Origin: Exiguobacterium indicum HHS 31
Lineage (GTDB): Bacteria; Bacillota; Bacilli; Exiguobacteriales; Exiguobacteriaceae
NCBI RefSeq assembly: GCF_001939065.1
Contig: NZ_MPSZ01000001.1
Location: 744,001-808,000 of the forward strand
Length of the DNA: 64,000 nucleotides
Reading direction: 5' to 3'
Below the pieces are notes generated by a model that saw nothing but the letters and a program-made list of their open reading frames with translations, searched no databases and was not told the origin of the DNA. Positions 34,976 through 44,016 of this stretch are shown here, one piece after another (position 1 is the stretch's first letter; every line of letters starts with the position of its first letter). A program made the translations under genes and the position numbers.

Positions 34976-35653
34976 TTAGTCGTTTAAATCATAATGTAAT
35001 TTAGAGAAAGGGCGACTAATCTTAAAATCGAAGTCAATCAACGTCTGTATATCATTTTTTTGACGATAAAGTTCTCTCATGAATTGTAAGAAAATGTAGC
35101 GACATGTGTATAAATCGTCTCCTGTATCTTCTCGCATCGCTGCGTAATTAATCTCCTCACCAAGCGAATCATACACGATCGTCTCAAACTCCAGATTCGT
35201 ATGCCACATGAAATCTAAAAACCCATGCAGGACTGCTTTTTTATAGGTCTCTAGTGAAAAAGTAGCCAAGAGTTGATTTTGATAATGAAATTCTACTCGT
35301 TTTTTTCGATAGAAAAATCGAATAATGAACTGGTTAGAAATTTCTTCGTTTTCATATGGAAGTGACCAATCGAACTTTTCGATGTCATGCAAATCATTCG
35401 TGGTCACACTTTTTATTAATGAATGCCAAAATTGGAATAGCTCGCTCACGTGTGCGTTAAAAGGGAGAGGCATGCCCTCTATACAAAAGACGACTTTTCC
35501 AGCAGGATAGCCGCCAGTTCGACCAAAAGCATAGTTAAAGATATCGTTGTCGATCGTATGGGTCATCTCTACGAATCCTGGATAGGTTTGATTCACATCA
35601 TGCTCTTCTTTTTCAGGCGGAATTTCAAGATAGCTTTTAATTTCGAGATTCAT
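34976..35653 (-). CDS. Hypothetical protein
   Basis: A 225-residue soluble protein with a good ribosome site (AAAGGA). It is rich in aromatic residues and has a helical C-terminal third (LYTCRYIFLQFMRELYRQKN). I see no catalytic motif and do not recognise a family. Low GC and position in the accessory region suggest it was gained horizontally; this is inference. Confidence 0.6.
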   Translation of the reverse strand: MNLEIKSYLEIPPEKEEHDVNQTYPGFVEMTHTIDNDIFNYAFGRTGGYPAGKVVFCIEGMPLPFNAHVSELFQFWHSLIKSVTTNDLHDIEKFDWSLPYENEEISNQFIIRFFYRKKRVEFHYQNQLLATFSLETYKKAVLHGFLDFMWHTNLEFETIVYDSLGEEINYAAMREDTGDDLYTCRYIFLQFMRELYRQKNDIQTLIDFDFKISRPFSKLHYDLND

Positions 35654-35723
35654 AAAAGCGTCCTTTCTGTTATCTCATAAGAGTAAAGTTTTAATAGTTG
35701 CTGTTGTCGCTCACTAGAACGTG

Positions 35724-36191
35724 TTAAGCGTCATCAATATTATAAGCGAAAATATACATGGGTGAATTCGTCGTCTCAATCGCCTCAACTAAAGTCCATC
35801 CTAATTTTTTATAATATGCTGAAGCGTTTTCTGTTTTTAAATAGATTGTTGTGATCTGTCGTGATTTGGCGTAGATGATTAATTGATTGATCAGTTGCTG
35901 CGCGATCCCTTGATTCCGATAGACTTTTTCAACGAATAAAGAAGCGAGCCAAGGCGTATAGGCTGGTCGTTCGTTCAAGTCATTTTCAAAGAGGGAGACG
36001 GTTCCGATACACGTGACATCATCTAAGGCAATCAACGTCACAGGATACGACTCATCTGATTTTTTGTCTAAAAAGGCTTTTATTTGTTCATAGGGTGTCG
36101 TTCCTTTTTTCTTTTGAACGAATTCGGTATGAATCATTGTGGCAACTACTTCTAATTGTTCAGGATGATTCGATAATGTATCAATGATCAT
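35724..36191 (-). CDS. GNAT N-acetyltransferase
   Basis: A 155-residue acetyltransferase. VEKVYRNQGIAQQLINQLI is motif A (the R/QxxGxG/A acetyl-CoA loop), and SAYYKKLGW is motif B. The start at 36191 is favoured because GGAG lies 9 nt upstream; the ATG at 36206 has no site and contains that box. Substrate unknown. Confidence 0.8.
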   Translation of the reverse strand: MIIDTLSNHPEQLEVVATMIHTEFVQKKKGTTPYEQIKAFLDKKSDESYPVTLIALDDVTCIGTVSLFENDLNERPAYTPWLASLFVEKVYRNQGIAQQLINQLIIYAKSRQITTIYLKTENASAYYKKLGWTLVEAIETTNSPMYIFAYNIDDA

Positions 36192-36268
36192 CTTTTCATT
36201 CTCCATTCTAGACTGGTTATATCGATCGTTAAATTAATCTGTCCTCATCAGAATAAAGGAGCTTTGGA

Positions 36269-36880
36269 ATGAACTTCGAACAATACTTGCAACACCATTT
36301 TGGGAAGGTAAACTTATTTGATCGTTCCTTTGTCGAGAAGGATTTCGTAATTCATGTAGACTTAGTAAAGGACCTGTATCAGTTAAAGAAAAATTCAGAT
36401 GAAATCAACGAGGAATACTTCAAACAGGCATATCAAAAATCAAACGAATTGTTTGAGGATCTATTCCGAGAAGAGTAGTCCCTTTACTTTATCGTGCATG
36501 TGAGAAGCGAGCGCGGTAAGTATCAAAAGTCAGCGACGAAAGTATTCCGTCACTTAAAAAGAAGAGAAGATCAATACAACATAAAGTTCGTAGAGAAAAT
36601 GATGGATGAAGAAGAGCAGGTATCCGAATATGCCGTGTTATTACCGAACAAAAACGCATTAGATTATAAGCGTTTAATCAAAGCGATCTGCCATCAGGAT
36701 TTCCCACCGCTGCAACCAAGATTTCGTCAAACATATACAGACTATCCGGAAGTCTTTTTCGTGAACGTGGATCAAAAGATCGTCATGAATATCTATGATG
36801 ATCGCGGTTGTTTCCTACTGTTCGGTGATTCAGTAACGTATGACGTGTTCAAGAAGAAATATCGTAATGATATCAGCTAA
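36269..36880 (+). pseudogene. DUF3885 gene interrupted by an in-frame amber codon
   Basis: ATG 36269, with AAAGGAG upstream, opens a frame stopped by TAG at 36476-36478. The same frame then continues without a break to 36880. Read together, the two parts give 203 codons, the usual length of DUF3885 proteins. The join reads LFEDLFREE-stop-SLYFIVHVRSERGKY, across a conserved stretch, and the end (FFVNVDQKIVMNIYDDRG) is the DUF3885 C-terminal motif. The second half lacks its own ribosome site. Either a recent nonsense mutation, a read-through, or two separate small products. Confidence 0.65.
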
Positions 36881-36906
36881 TCGAATGTAATCGCTTTTAG
36901 AAATAC

Positions 36907-37146
36907 TCAAGCTAGTGCCAAGAAGCCGATCACTGAAAAAATAAAAAGCACCAATAGAGAAGTGAGCAATGTTAACGCAAGGATTTTCCCTGTATTTTTT
37001 AGACTTATGATGGCGCACACTAGCGCAAGCAATAGTCCAGCTAACATATAGTTCGTTCCCCAAAAGCCATTGAACGTTAAGAGCTTAACAGTAAGGAAAG
37101 TAAAAACCACAATACCGATTGAAATCCATCCTAAGTGCTTTCGCAT
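36907..37146 (-). CDS. Small membrane protein (paralogue of 32608-32850)
   Basis: A 79-residue protein with three hydrophobic segments, and GAGGAGG before the ATG. It shares length, topology and key words (LGWISIG, FNGFWG, LALVCAII) with the protein at 32608. Family not recognised. It is convergent with the DUF3885 gene. Confidence 0.65.
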   Translation of the reverse strand: MRKHLGWISIGIVVFTFLTVKLLTFNGFWGTNYMLAGLLLALVCAIISLKNTGKILALTLLTSLLVLFIFSVIGFLALA

Positions 37147-37337
37147 AAACTGCCTCCTCTTAAACGAATACGTATAGTCATAATTTGGTTCATTTTTAGC
37201 ATATCATTACAAATGTTTACAGTGAAAGAGTTTTGTAATCGTCGCTTAAAGATAACCTGAATAAAATACGTGTCAGACAACTGCTCGTCACGGGACATAC
37301 CAACAAGCAGCAAACGATGGAACAGTCATCGATCAAC

Positions 37338-37378
37338 AAACAATCCCTCACTCTAATCAGAATGAGGGATTGTTTCGT
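37338..37378. terminator. Terminator of the ROK-MFS-VOC operon
   Basis: AAACAATCCCTCA pairs perfectly with its complement around a 12-nt loop, 8 nt beyond the VOC stop codon on the minus strand. Confidence 0.8.
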
Positions 37379-37385
37379 TTCATCA

Positions 37386-37763
37386 TTAGACCGTCAACTC
37401 AATCACATTACCTTCCGGGTCTGCGATCGTACTTTCATAATACCCGTCACCCGTCGTCCGGGGACCGTCAAGGTGTTGTATACCGGCGTCCCGTAACCGA
37501 GCCGTCCAGTCGTCGACCGCTTGTTTGCTGCCAAGCGAGAAGGCGAGGTGGGCATACCCGAGCGCATTCATCGTCCGTTCCGTGATATCCGTCCGTTGCA
37601 TCAACTCAAGGCGCGCACCACTCGAGAACGTCAGGAAATACGATGTGAACCCTTTCGCCGGATTATGATACCGCTCGCCTGCCGTAGCATCAAAATGTGT
37701 TTCGTAGAATTGACGCATCCCGTCAAGGTCTGCCACCCAGAGGGCGATATGTTCAATCTTCAT
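37386..37763 (-). CDS. VOC-family (glyoxalase/bleomycin resistance fold) protein
   Basis: A 125-residue metal-dependent VOC protein. MKIEHIALWVADLDGMRQFY opens the first beta-alpha-beta-beta-beta unit, and YYESTIADPEGNVIELTV closes the second, with the metal ligands expected at His5, Glu53 and Glu121 or nearby. GGAGG lies 8 nt before the chosen ATG. It starts 17 nt after the MFS gene and is last in a ROK-MFS-VOC operon. Confidence 0.85.
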   Translation of the reverse strand: MKIEHIALWVADLDGMRQFYETHFDATAGERYHNPAKGFTSYFLTFSSGARLELMQRTDITERTMNALGYAHLAFSLGSKQAVDDWTARLRDAGIQHLDGPRTTGDGYYESTIADPEGNVIELTV

Positions 37764-37780
37764 CTCCATTCCTCCTTTTT

Positions 37781-38944
37781 TCAAGACGCTTTTGCCAATC
37801 GCTGTCTGAATAACATCCGGTTCAAGCCTTCCGTAGCGACCAGCATCAAGAAGATGAGACTGATCGTAAACCAATGGAACAATGATAAGGAGTAGGACGT
37901 CGCCAGCCATCCGAACAATGGTGGCATGAAGGTACTACCGGTATAGGCGAATGCCATTTGTACCCCCATCAGCCGTTGCGCCGCAGCTTCTCCGAACCGT
38001 ACCGGCGTCTCATGGAGCATTGCCGGGTAAATCGGTGCGAGACCAAGCCCGACAAGTACGAAACCAAGCGGCATCCAGGCAGCGGGTGCGAGGATGAAAC
38101 AGGCGGCTCCGACGAATGCCGTCCATTGACCGACACGAATCAATCGACGATTCGACCAGCGCAGCGACAGAAAACCACTGATGAATCGCCCCGCGGTGAT
38201 GCTTCCGTAATAGACGGAAATCCACGTCGCTGCTGATGTTACGGAAAAGGACCGGACTTGGACAAGATAACTACTGCCCCACAGCCCGACGACCGCCTCA
38301 ACCCCACAATAAAAGCAAAACGCTGCGAGAGCGGCGATCAATCCGCGTGGTTTTCCGGACGACGTATTCACGGTCTGAACCTGTTCAGACACCTGTTTCG
38401 GAGCCCGTTTCCAGAGCGGTAAACTGACAATCAAGACAATCATCAAGACAAGTTGCAATGCACCGACGACGAGGTAACCTAAACGCCAGCCGGAATCGAG
38501 CAATACACCAGCCATGATGAGCGGACCAGCCGTCGCACCGATGCCCCAAAAGCAATGGAGCCAGTTCATATGATGTGCTTGATAATGGGTGGCAACGAAG
38601 TGGTTTAACGCCGCGTCAACGACTCCAGCACCGAGTCCGAGCGGGATCGCAAGGACGAAGAGCCAAATCAAGGACGGAGCAACGTAAAAACCAATTAATG
38701 CCAGTGCCGTCAAACCGGCAGAAGCTGCCGTGATCGGACCCGTTGAATAACGTTCGATCAAGCGACCGCTAAACAAACTCGAAACGATCGTTCCGGCAGC
38801 GATCGTCATGAAGAGCCACCCTGCCATGTCGAGCGGTGCGTCGAGATCGAGCCGCATCACGGGCCACGCTGTACCGAGTAACGCATCCGGAAGACCAAGA
38901 CTGATGAAAGCGAGATAAATCAAAGGTAATAGTAAACGGGTCAT
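37781..38944 (-). CDS. MFS transporter, sugar-type (FucP-like)
   Basis: A 387-residue 12-helix permease. AFISLGLPDALLGTAWPVMR at the N-terminus and HMNWLHCFWGIGATAGP in the middle are typical of the FucP/BypA-like group associated with sugar uptake or export. AGGAGG precedes the ATG, which overlaps the ROK regulator stop by 4 nt. Tight coupling to a ROK regulator favours a sugar substrate; this is inference. Confidence 0.85.
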   Translation of the reverse strand: MTRLLLPLIYLAFISLGLPDALLGTAWPVMRLDLDAPLDMAGWLFMTIAAGTIVSSLFSGRLIERYSTGPITAASAGLTALALIGFYVAPSLIWLFVLAIPLGLGAGVVDAALNHFVATHYQAHHMNWLHCFWGIGATAGPLIMAGVLLDSGWRLGYLVVGALQLVLMIVLIVSLPLWKRAPKQVSEQVQTVNTSSGKPRGLIAALAAFCFYCGVEAVVGLWGSSYLVQVRSFSVTSAATWISVYYGSITAGRFISGFLSLRWSNRRLIRVGQWTAFVGAACFILAPAAWMPLGFVLVGLGLAPIYPAMLHETPVRFGEAAAQRLMGVQMAFAYTGSTFMPPLFGWLATSYSLSLFHWFTISLIFLMLVATEGLNRMLFRQRLAKAS

Positions 38945-39924
38945 CGGGCGAGTCCTCCTAACGGAATTTGTTCAATGAATGACTGGATGCTCAGTTGCAT
39001 CAGACCATCTAAATAATCAGTTTCCCAGTCGCCTTGCCGCAAATGAGGTAATTTGTCGAGCGGAAAGCGCTTGGCGCAGCGTTCCGTCAACCGTGCTAAT
39101 CCGTCATCCGAGACATCTGACGACGTAAACAAGATGACATCTGGATTCAAGGTGACGCTAAACGAGAGAATGATCCGGCATAACGCCTCATACCAGTCGT
39201 CAGAGTATGGTGAACTCTCTGCGAGAATTTGACCGACATTTTGCTTGTCGTCAAACGGGATGAACGAGATCTCTCCAGCAAAGTGATGTGCTCCGCGGAC
39301 GACATGACCTGAAACGGCGACGCCGGCTCCCGGTCCGTTCGTCCCGAGATACATATAGACGGTCGTCTCGTTATCAGAAGCTTGGGCACGAACCGCCGCG
39401 TTCATGTCATTTTCGACGACGACGGGTCGCTTGAACCGTTCCGTCAGTTCTTGTTGCAAGGGGCGACCGTCTATCGTCGGATAATCCGGGGCGAACAGGA
39501 TCGTGCCGGTTGTATCAACGGCACCGGCAACACCAATCGCAAGCGTTTGAATATGTGGATGATCGTCGAGTAATGTTGTCAGCGTTTTCAATAAAACAGA
39601 TACATGATCCGACGAATCGAAGTTCAGGCGATCCGTTGCGATCAGATGTCCCCCGACGTCGTGGATACGATACTGCAGATACGTGCGTTCGAGATATAGA
39701 GCGAGTCCGTGGAAGCGATCCGCGCGATAGCGATACCGTTTTGCCGGACGCCCTCCGCGAACCAATTCAAGTGGTGTCTCTTCAATTTCAAGAGCAGCGA
39801 TCATCTGATCGATCTGTTTGCTCGCAGTCGGAAAACTGACATCCAAAACGTGACGAATCGCAGGGATCGTATCGAGATGGTCAACTAAAAAAGCGTGACG
39901 TGTACGTGAAATGAGTTCAGTCAA
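38941..39924 (-). CDS. ROK-family transcriptional regulator, TTG start
   Basis: A 327-residue NagC/XylR-type protein. An N-terminal winged helix (IRHVLDVSFPTASKQIDQMI) precedes a ROK domain (about residues 75-320, with AIGVAGAVD and ENDMNAAV). The DLGGT phosphate loop is replaced (YLERTYLQYR), so it is a regulator and not a kinase. GGAGG lies before the TTG start. It is first in the operon with MFS and VOC genes and has a dyad operator upstream. Confidence 0.85.
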   Translation of the reverse strand: MTELISRTRHAFLVDHLDTIPAIRHVLDVSFPTASKQIDQMIAALEIEETPLELVRGGRPAKRYRYRADRFHGLALYLERTYLQYRIHDVGGHLIATDRLNFDSSDHVSVLLKTLTTLLDDHPHIQTLAIGVAGAVDTTGTILFAPDYPTIDGRPLQQELTERFKRPVVVENDMNAAVRAQASDNETTVYMYLGTNGPGAGVAVSGHVVRGAHHFAGEISFIPFDDKQNVGQILAESSPYSDDWYEALCRIILSFSVTLNPDVILFTSSDVSDDGLARLTERCAKRFPLDKLPHLRQGDWETDYLDGLMQLSIQSFIEQIPLGGLAR

Positions 39925-39946
39925 ACAAAGACCTCCAAACTAGTTT

Positions 39947-39970
39947 ACTTATTAAAAAAGTTTAATAAGT
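39947..39970 (-). promoter_or_regulatory. Candidate operator for the ROK regulator
   Basis: A perfect 8-bp inverted repeat, ACTTATTA-N8-TAATAAGT, lies 22 nt upstream of the start codon. XylR-type ROK repressors bind such spaced AT-rich dyads. Confidence 0.55.
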
Positions 39971-40189
39971 TTTGATTTGAGTATATCAGGTTGGGAACAA
40001 AAGACAAGTTTAAAAAAGAGGTGTAGGATATGAATATTTAGAAAAATCACGTTTCATTCCATCGCTGTCTGGCTATATGTAAAGAAGATAAAAAAATTTT
40101 AGTCATATATCTTTAATTCATACTATTCCGATTTGTAATATCTTGGATAGCCTGCAACGGGAGGTAGATGACGAGAGGAGTTTGTAATC

Positions 40190-41095
40190 ATGACCACCCA
40201 ACTTTCAACCAACCTAGGATCCCAAGATATTTTAGCCTCCCTGCAAGATAATGTCGCAATGATTCGATTTGACCGGCAACGTCGTGTCGTCGACGTCAAT
40301 GGTTTATTCGCAAAGACGATGAAATATAAACGAGAAGAGATGATCGGGATGCAACATCACCTCTTCTGCACGACGGAGTTTGCAATGAGTGACAGTTACC
40401 AAGCATTTTGGCAGAAGCTGTTTAGTGGCTTCAGTACGGCAGATAAAATTGAACGCATCGATGCGCATGGTCAATCGATTTGGTTAGAAGCAACCTATAT
40501 GCCGATTTACGATGGAACGGAAGTGACCGGTGTTTTGAAAATTGCCTCCGATATTACGGATCGTCAGCAGACGATTCAAAAGTTCGCGACTTCGTTTGAC
40601 ACGATTGCTAGTGATTTGAATACGCGGTCGACGCATGGCGAGCAGGAAAGCGAAGCGTTACGACGAACGATCGAACAGATGGCCGAGACGACCCGTGATA
40701 ACCATCAGACGATTGAACGGTTGCAACGCCAGGCACAGGACATCACTCAAGTGACCGAGACGATCAAAACAATTGCGTCACAGACGAATCTCTTGTCACT
40801 CAATGCATCGATTGAGGCAGCGCGAGCCGGAGAACACGGCAAAGGATTCAATGTCGTCGCGACGGAAGTCCGAAATCTCTCAAAGCTCGTCGAACAAGCC
40901 GTCGTCGATGTCCGGCAAACGACGCAGCGAATGAATGATGAACTGCAGCGGATTGCCCGTGCGATGACGCAAGCAACGTCGGATGCACAAGCAAGTGTCA
41001 CCGTCGTCTCGGAAACGGTCGATCGCTTCCATGACGTTCAGAGTGCGGCATCGACGTTAACGAAGACAGCGCGAGACTTTACAAAAGCCATTTAA
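40190..41095 (+). CDS. Soluble PAS-domain methyl-accepting chemotaxis protein
   Basis: A 301-residue cytoplasmic receptor with the same architecture as the gene at 29-934. PAS is at about residues 15-125 ([20 protein letters not shown]) and the MCP tip is [20 protein letters not shown]. The first 130 residues are nearly identical between the two, while the linker and C-terminal helix differ. The pair likely arose by duplication and may sense related signals. The 260 bp upstream are AT-rich and hold no gene. Confidence 0.9.
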   Translation: MTTQLSTNLGSQDILASLQDNVAMIRFDRQRRVVDVNGLFAKTMKYKREEMIGMQHHLFCTTEFAMSDSYQAFWQKLFSGFSTADKIERIDAHGQSIWLEATYMPIYDGTEVTGVLKIASDITDRQQTIQKFATSFDTIASDLNTRSTHGEQESEALRRTIEQMAETTRDNHQTIERLQRQAQDITQVTETIKTIASQTNLLSLNASIEAARAGEHGKGFNVVATEVRNLSKLVEQAVVDVRQTTQRMNDELQRIARAMTQATSDAQASVTVVSETVDRFHDVQSAASTLTKTARDFTKAI

Positions 41096-41102
41096 GTGAG
41101 AG

Positions 41103-41135
41103 ACGGCATTCCGATAAACGGAGTGCCGTTTTGTA
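41103..41135 (+). terminator. Rho-independent terminator
   Basis: ACGGCATTCCG pairs with CGGAGTGCCGT (two G-T pairs) around ATAAA, followed by TTTTGT. Confidence 0.75.
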
Positions 41136-41204
41136 TAAAAAGTATCCCTACACCTTGGAATAATATGTTAATATACTACAAAACGAAAAGGGAGCGAACT
41201 TCTG

Positions 41205-41693
41205 ATGAATATCCGCACTGCTCGACCTGACGATTTTCAGGCATTGATTCCATTGTTCCAGCAAATCCACGATCAACACGTCGCCTTACGACCTGATCAT
41301 TACCGTCCGCACGAGATGCCGGTTTCGGAAGACTTATTTTTGTCGCAACTCGAGAATCCGGATTATGCATTACTCGTTGCGGAACAAGATGGGCTTGCCG
41401 GTGTGATCGTCCTAAAGGAAGACATCGTCGAAGGAAGCGGCTTCGTCTTCGATAAGCATTACTTACGCGTCATCAGTCTCGTCGTTGCGGATACGCATCA
41501 AAAACAAGGCGTCGGGAGACGATTGATGCAAGCCGCTTACGCGCACGCGGAAACGATTGGCTGTGACAAAATCGAACTCGGCGTCGATGACGCCAATCAG
41601 GAAGCGATCGTCTTTTATGAGACACTTGGAATGGCTGTCCGCTCGAGACGAATGGAATGGAACGTGACGTCAAGCAGGGAAACGACGACTTGA
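41205..41693 (+). CDS. GNAT N-acetyltransferase
   Basis: A 162-residue acetyltransferase. VVADTHQKQGVGRRLMQAAY is motif A with the QxxGxG loop, and AIVFYETLGM is motif B. It begins a run of three GNAT genes on the same strand (41205-42764). AAGGGAG precedes the ATG. Substrate unknown. Confidence 0.87.
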   Translation: MNIRTARPDDFQALIPLFQQIHDQHVALRPDHYRPHEMPVSEDLFLSQLENPDYALLVAEQDGLAGVIVLKEDIVEGSGFVFDKHYLRVISLVVADTHQKQGVGRRLMQAAYAHAETIGCDKIELGVDDANQEAIVFYETLGMAVRSRRMEWNVTSSRETTT

Positions 41694-41727
41694 CGTCAAA
41701 CAACAGGTACTAGAAAGGAGAGAGGTC

Positions 41728-42306
41728 ATGTTCAGATTACAAGTATCCGATCACGTATCGCTTCAATTGTTTGAACGGCACCATGCGGAAGGATTATTCG
41801 CCCTCGTCGATGCCAATCGCGCACATCTCCGCGAATGGCTCGGTTGGGTCGATGGTGCAACAGAGGCAAGTACATATCAGGAGAGCGTCATTCCAGCATG
41901 GCTGCAACAATTCGCCGATGGCAACGGCTTTACGTGTGGCATCTATCTTGAGGACGAGCTCGTCGGAACGATCAGTTTACATGAAATTAATCGGCATCTC
42001 GGGCAAACGTCGATCGGCTATTATCTAGGAGAAAATGGACTACGAAAAGGTGTCATGACGGACGTCGTCCGGTTCGTCACGAACTATTGTTTCGAGACGC
42101 TCGGCTTGAACCGTGTCGTCATCGAGTGTGCGACTGGAAACCTCCGGAGCAGACGAATTCCGGAACGACTCGGCTTCATGGAAGAAGGCGTCTTACGGGA
42201 CGCTGAGAAATTATACGGGACGTATCATGACATTGTCGTCTATGCGATGTTACGACGGGACTGGACGAAAGCGCAGGAGGTGGCAGCATGCGCATCGAGC
42301 AAATGA
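41728..42306 (+). CDS. GNAT N-acetyltransferase, ribosomal-protein-serine type
   Basis: A 192-residue RimL/YdaF-like enzyme. HLREWLGWVDGATEASTYQ near the start and ECATGNLRSRRIPERLGF near the end are characteristic of the RimJ/RimL group, which acetylates ribosomal protein N-termini or small amines. AAAGGAG precedes the start. Its end overlaps the next GNAT gene by 19 nt. Confidence 0.87.
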   Translation: MFRLQVSDHVSLQLFERHHAEGLFALVDANRAHLREWLGWVDGATEASTYQESVIPAWLQQFADGNGFTCGIYLEDELVGTISLHEINRHLGQTSIGYYLGENGLRKGVMTDVVRFVTNYCFETLGLNRVVIECATGNLRSRRIPERLGFMEEGVLRDAEKLYGTYHDIVVYAMLRRDWTKAQEVAACASSK

Positions 42307-42764
42307 GTCAAGCGACGTATGACGCTTACTTACCGGTCGCAATCGAGGAGTATGCGGCAGAGAAGTGTCGTGCCGGTACATGGTCAGAGAACGAGGCGCT
42401 CGAGAAGGCGACAGAAGAATTCGCAACATTGTTGCCAGAAGGTCTGAAGACGAAGGATCACTACTTATTTACGTTTCGTGACGAGACGGGGAACGATCTC
42501 GGAATGGTCTGGGTTCATGTGACGGAAGAATCACGCGGGCGTTCCGCTTTCATTTTCGACGTCAAGATTACGCCCGATAAACAAAACCAGGGCTACGGCA
42601 AGGAAGCGCTCCGCTTACTGGAAGTGATGTTGAAGCGGATGAACGTTAAGAAGATTTCGTTACATGTCTTCGCGCATAACGAACGAGCGATTCATGTCTA
42701 TGACTCGCTTGGGTACGAGAAGACGGATTATCATATGTCAAAACGTCTCGATGTCAGCCATTAA
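42288..42764 (+). CDS. GNAT N-acetyltransferase
   Basis: A 158-residue acetyltransferase. ITPDKQNQGYGKEALRLLEV is motif A, and AIHVYDSLGYEKTDYHMSK is motif B with the C-terminal strand. AGGAGGTGG lies before the ATG, which is inside the upstream GNAT gene (19-nt overlap), so the two are translationally coupled. Confidence 0.87.
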   Translation: MRIEQMSQATYDAYLPVAIEEYAAEKCRAGTWSENEALEKATEEFATLLPEGLKTKDHYLFTFRDETGNDLGMVWVHVTEESRGRSAFIFDVKITPDKQNQGYGKEALRLLEVMLKRMNVKKISLHVFAHNERAIHVYDSLGYEKTDYHMSKRLDVSH

Positions 42765-42800
42765 AAAGCTTCCTCTTGCGCAAGCAGGAGGAAGCTTTTT
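42763..42800. terminator. Bidirectional terminator
   Basis: AAAAAGCTTCCTC pairs perfectly with GAGGAAGCTTTTT around a 12-nt loop, between convergent genes. Confidence 0.85.
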
Positions 42801-42803
42801 CGT

Positions 42804-43865
42804 TTAACGCCACGTCTGTAATGTATTCGCGAACTGGATATTCGTCTCCAGTTCTCCCGTGATCTCGCTTGCTGTAAAGTCATTGCCAGCGAGCCAGTCG
42901 GCAAAGTCGAACGTGACTGGTTCCTGATCACCACCGAGCGCGAACCAGACCTTCAACTCTTCCGGGAAGTAGGCAGACGTATGAATCGTTCCCGCCCACT
43001 GGGCATATAAATCAGCGAAGACGCCTTTATCGGTATCGTTGAGTAGTCGGAAAGCGGACTCCGCATCTTGAATCATGTGTTGATGGGTCTTCAACTCCAT
43101 CATCCGACGTTTCGAGTCATCCAGATGATAGCGGTTTTCGTGTTGCAGCAAATCGAAGTGATTGGTGCACATGTTCGATTCCCGCACTTGGACGTCGCGT
43201 GCCGTCGCCTCGATGACGAACGAACGCGCCGATTTATCGTGGACGACGTACGTGAACGATCCGCGATGCGGAATTTCCTTGACGAGTGAAATCGCGTCGT
43301 CGACCGACGTGCACATCTCGAGGATGATACGCCCGATCATGAAACTGACGAACCCATCGCCCGGACGGCGACGGTTGATGAAGTTGTAGCCCATCGCAAG
43401 ACCATGTTCATTCATCCCGTCCATTCGACCGGTTACCCGTGATGCCGGACCGATGATCGCTGATCCGCCATCGTTCGGTTGAAAGACGGAAAATCGACCA
43501 TCATATGTCATCGGATGGTAATCATAGTTACGGACGAGGAAATTATCACCGGTCATGATCGAACAACCACTTTTCGGTCCTTCGACCCGGTAATGCCCGA
43601 AATGGAGTAACGTATCCGGAAGCGACAGTTCAAGTTCGTCCTGGAGTCCGAGTAACTCGTCCCAAATATGCGGGGCGTACCGGAGAAACATCTCCTTCGT
43701 CTCGACCGGATCGACTTGAAAGCGCGGAACACGGATCTTCCAGTTGTCCTCCCGGTTATGGAGCAACTGGTTTCGTTTGACGTAACGCCCTTGTTCGCGA
43801 CCGAACTCATAATGACTGCCGCGGAATTGTGTGATCTCATTGGCTACACGTTGCATGGAATCCAT
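42804..43865 (-). CDS. C45-family acyltransferase/hydrolase (acyl-CoA:6-APA acyltransferase-like)
   Basis: A 353-residue N-terminal nucleophile hydrolase relative. FRGSHYEFGREQGRYVKR opens the family's N-terminal part. GPKSGCSIM at about residue 106 supplies the Cys that in C45 enzymes becomes the new N-terminus after self-cleavage, and LVRNYDYHP follows as usual. Known relatives act on amide bonds such as penicillins or acyl-amino acids; the substrate here is not known. ATG 43865 or 43856 are both possible starts. Confidence 0.8.
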   Translation of the reverse strand: MDSMQRVANEITQFRGSHYEFGREQGRYVKRNQLLHNREDNWKIRVPRFQVDPVETKEMFLRYAPHIWDELLGLQDELELSLPDTLLHFGHYRVEGPKSGCSIMTGDNFLVRNYDYHPMTYDGRFSVFQPNDGGSAIIGPASRVTGRMDGMNEHGLAMGYNFINRRRPGDGFVSFMIGRIILEMCTSVDDAISLVKEIPHRGSFTYVVHDKSARSFVIEATARDVQVRESNMCTNHFDLLQHENRYHLDDSKRRMMELKTHQHMIQDAESAFRLLNDTDKGVFADLYAQWAGTIHTSAYFPEELKVWFALGGDQEPVTFDFADWLAGNDFTASEITGELETNIQFANTLQTWR

Positions 43866-44016
43866 CCTTTCTTCACCTGCTGTATGCTGATTATATCGAA
43901 CACGAGAGAGAAAGTCGTACGGCAGGGCTTTGCTTGAGCACATCAAAATATAGGAATATTGAAAAATCAATCAACTATTTTAATCCTGAACCGATAAAAA
44001 AACGGGAGGGGATGGA

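Noticed and set aside
37180-37335. Possible C-terminal fragment of a lost gene (RQLLVTGHTNKQQTMEQ)
   Set aside because: No start, no ribosome site and no recognisable family; the reading is too short to call.
43971-43997. Sigma-D-like promoter (TCAA, 15 nt, ACCGATAA) before the membrane MCP gene
   Set aside because: The start point would fall inside the ribosome-binding site at about 44004, leaving no usable leader. The -35 box also matches only partly.
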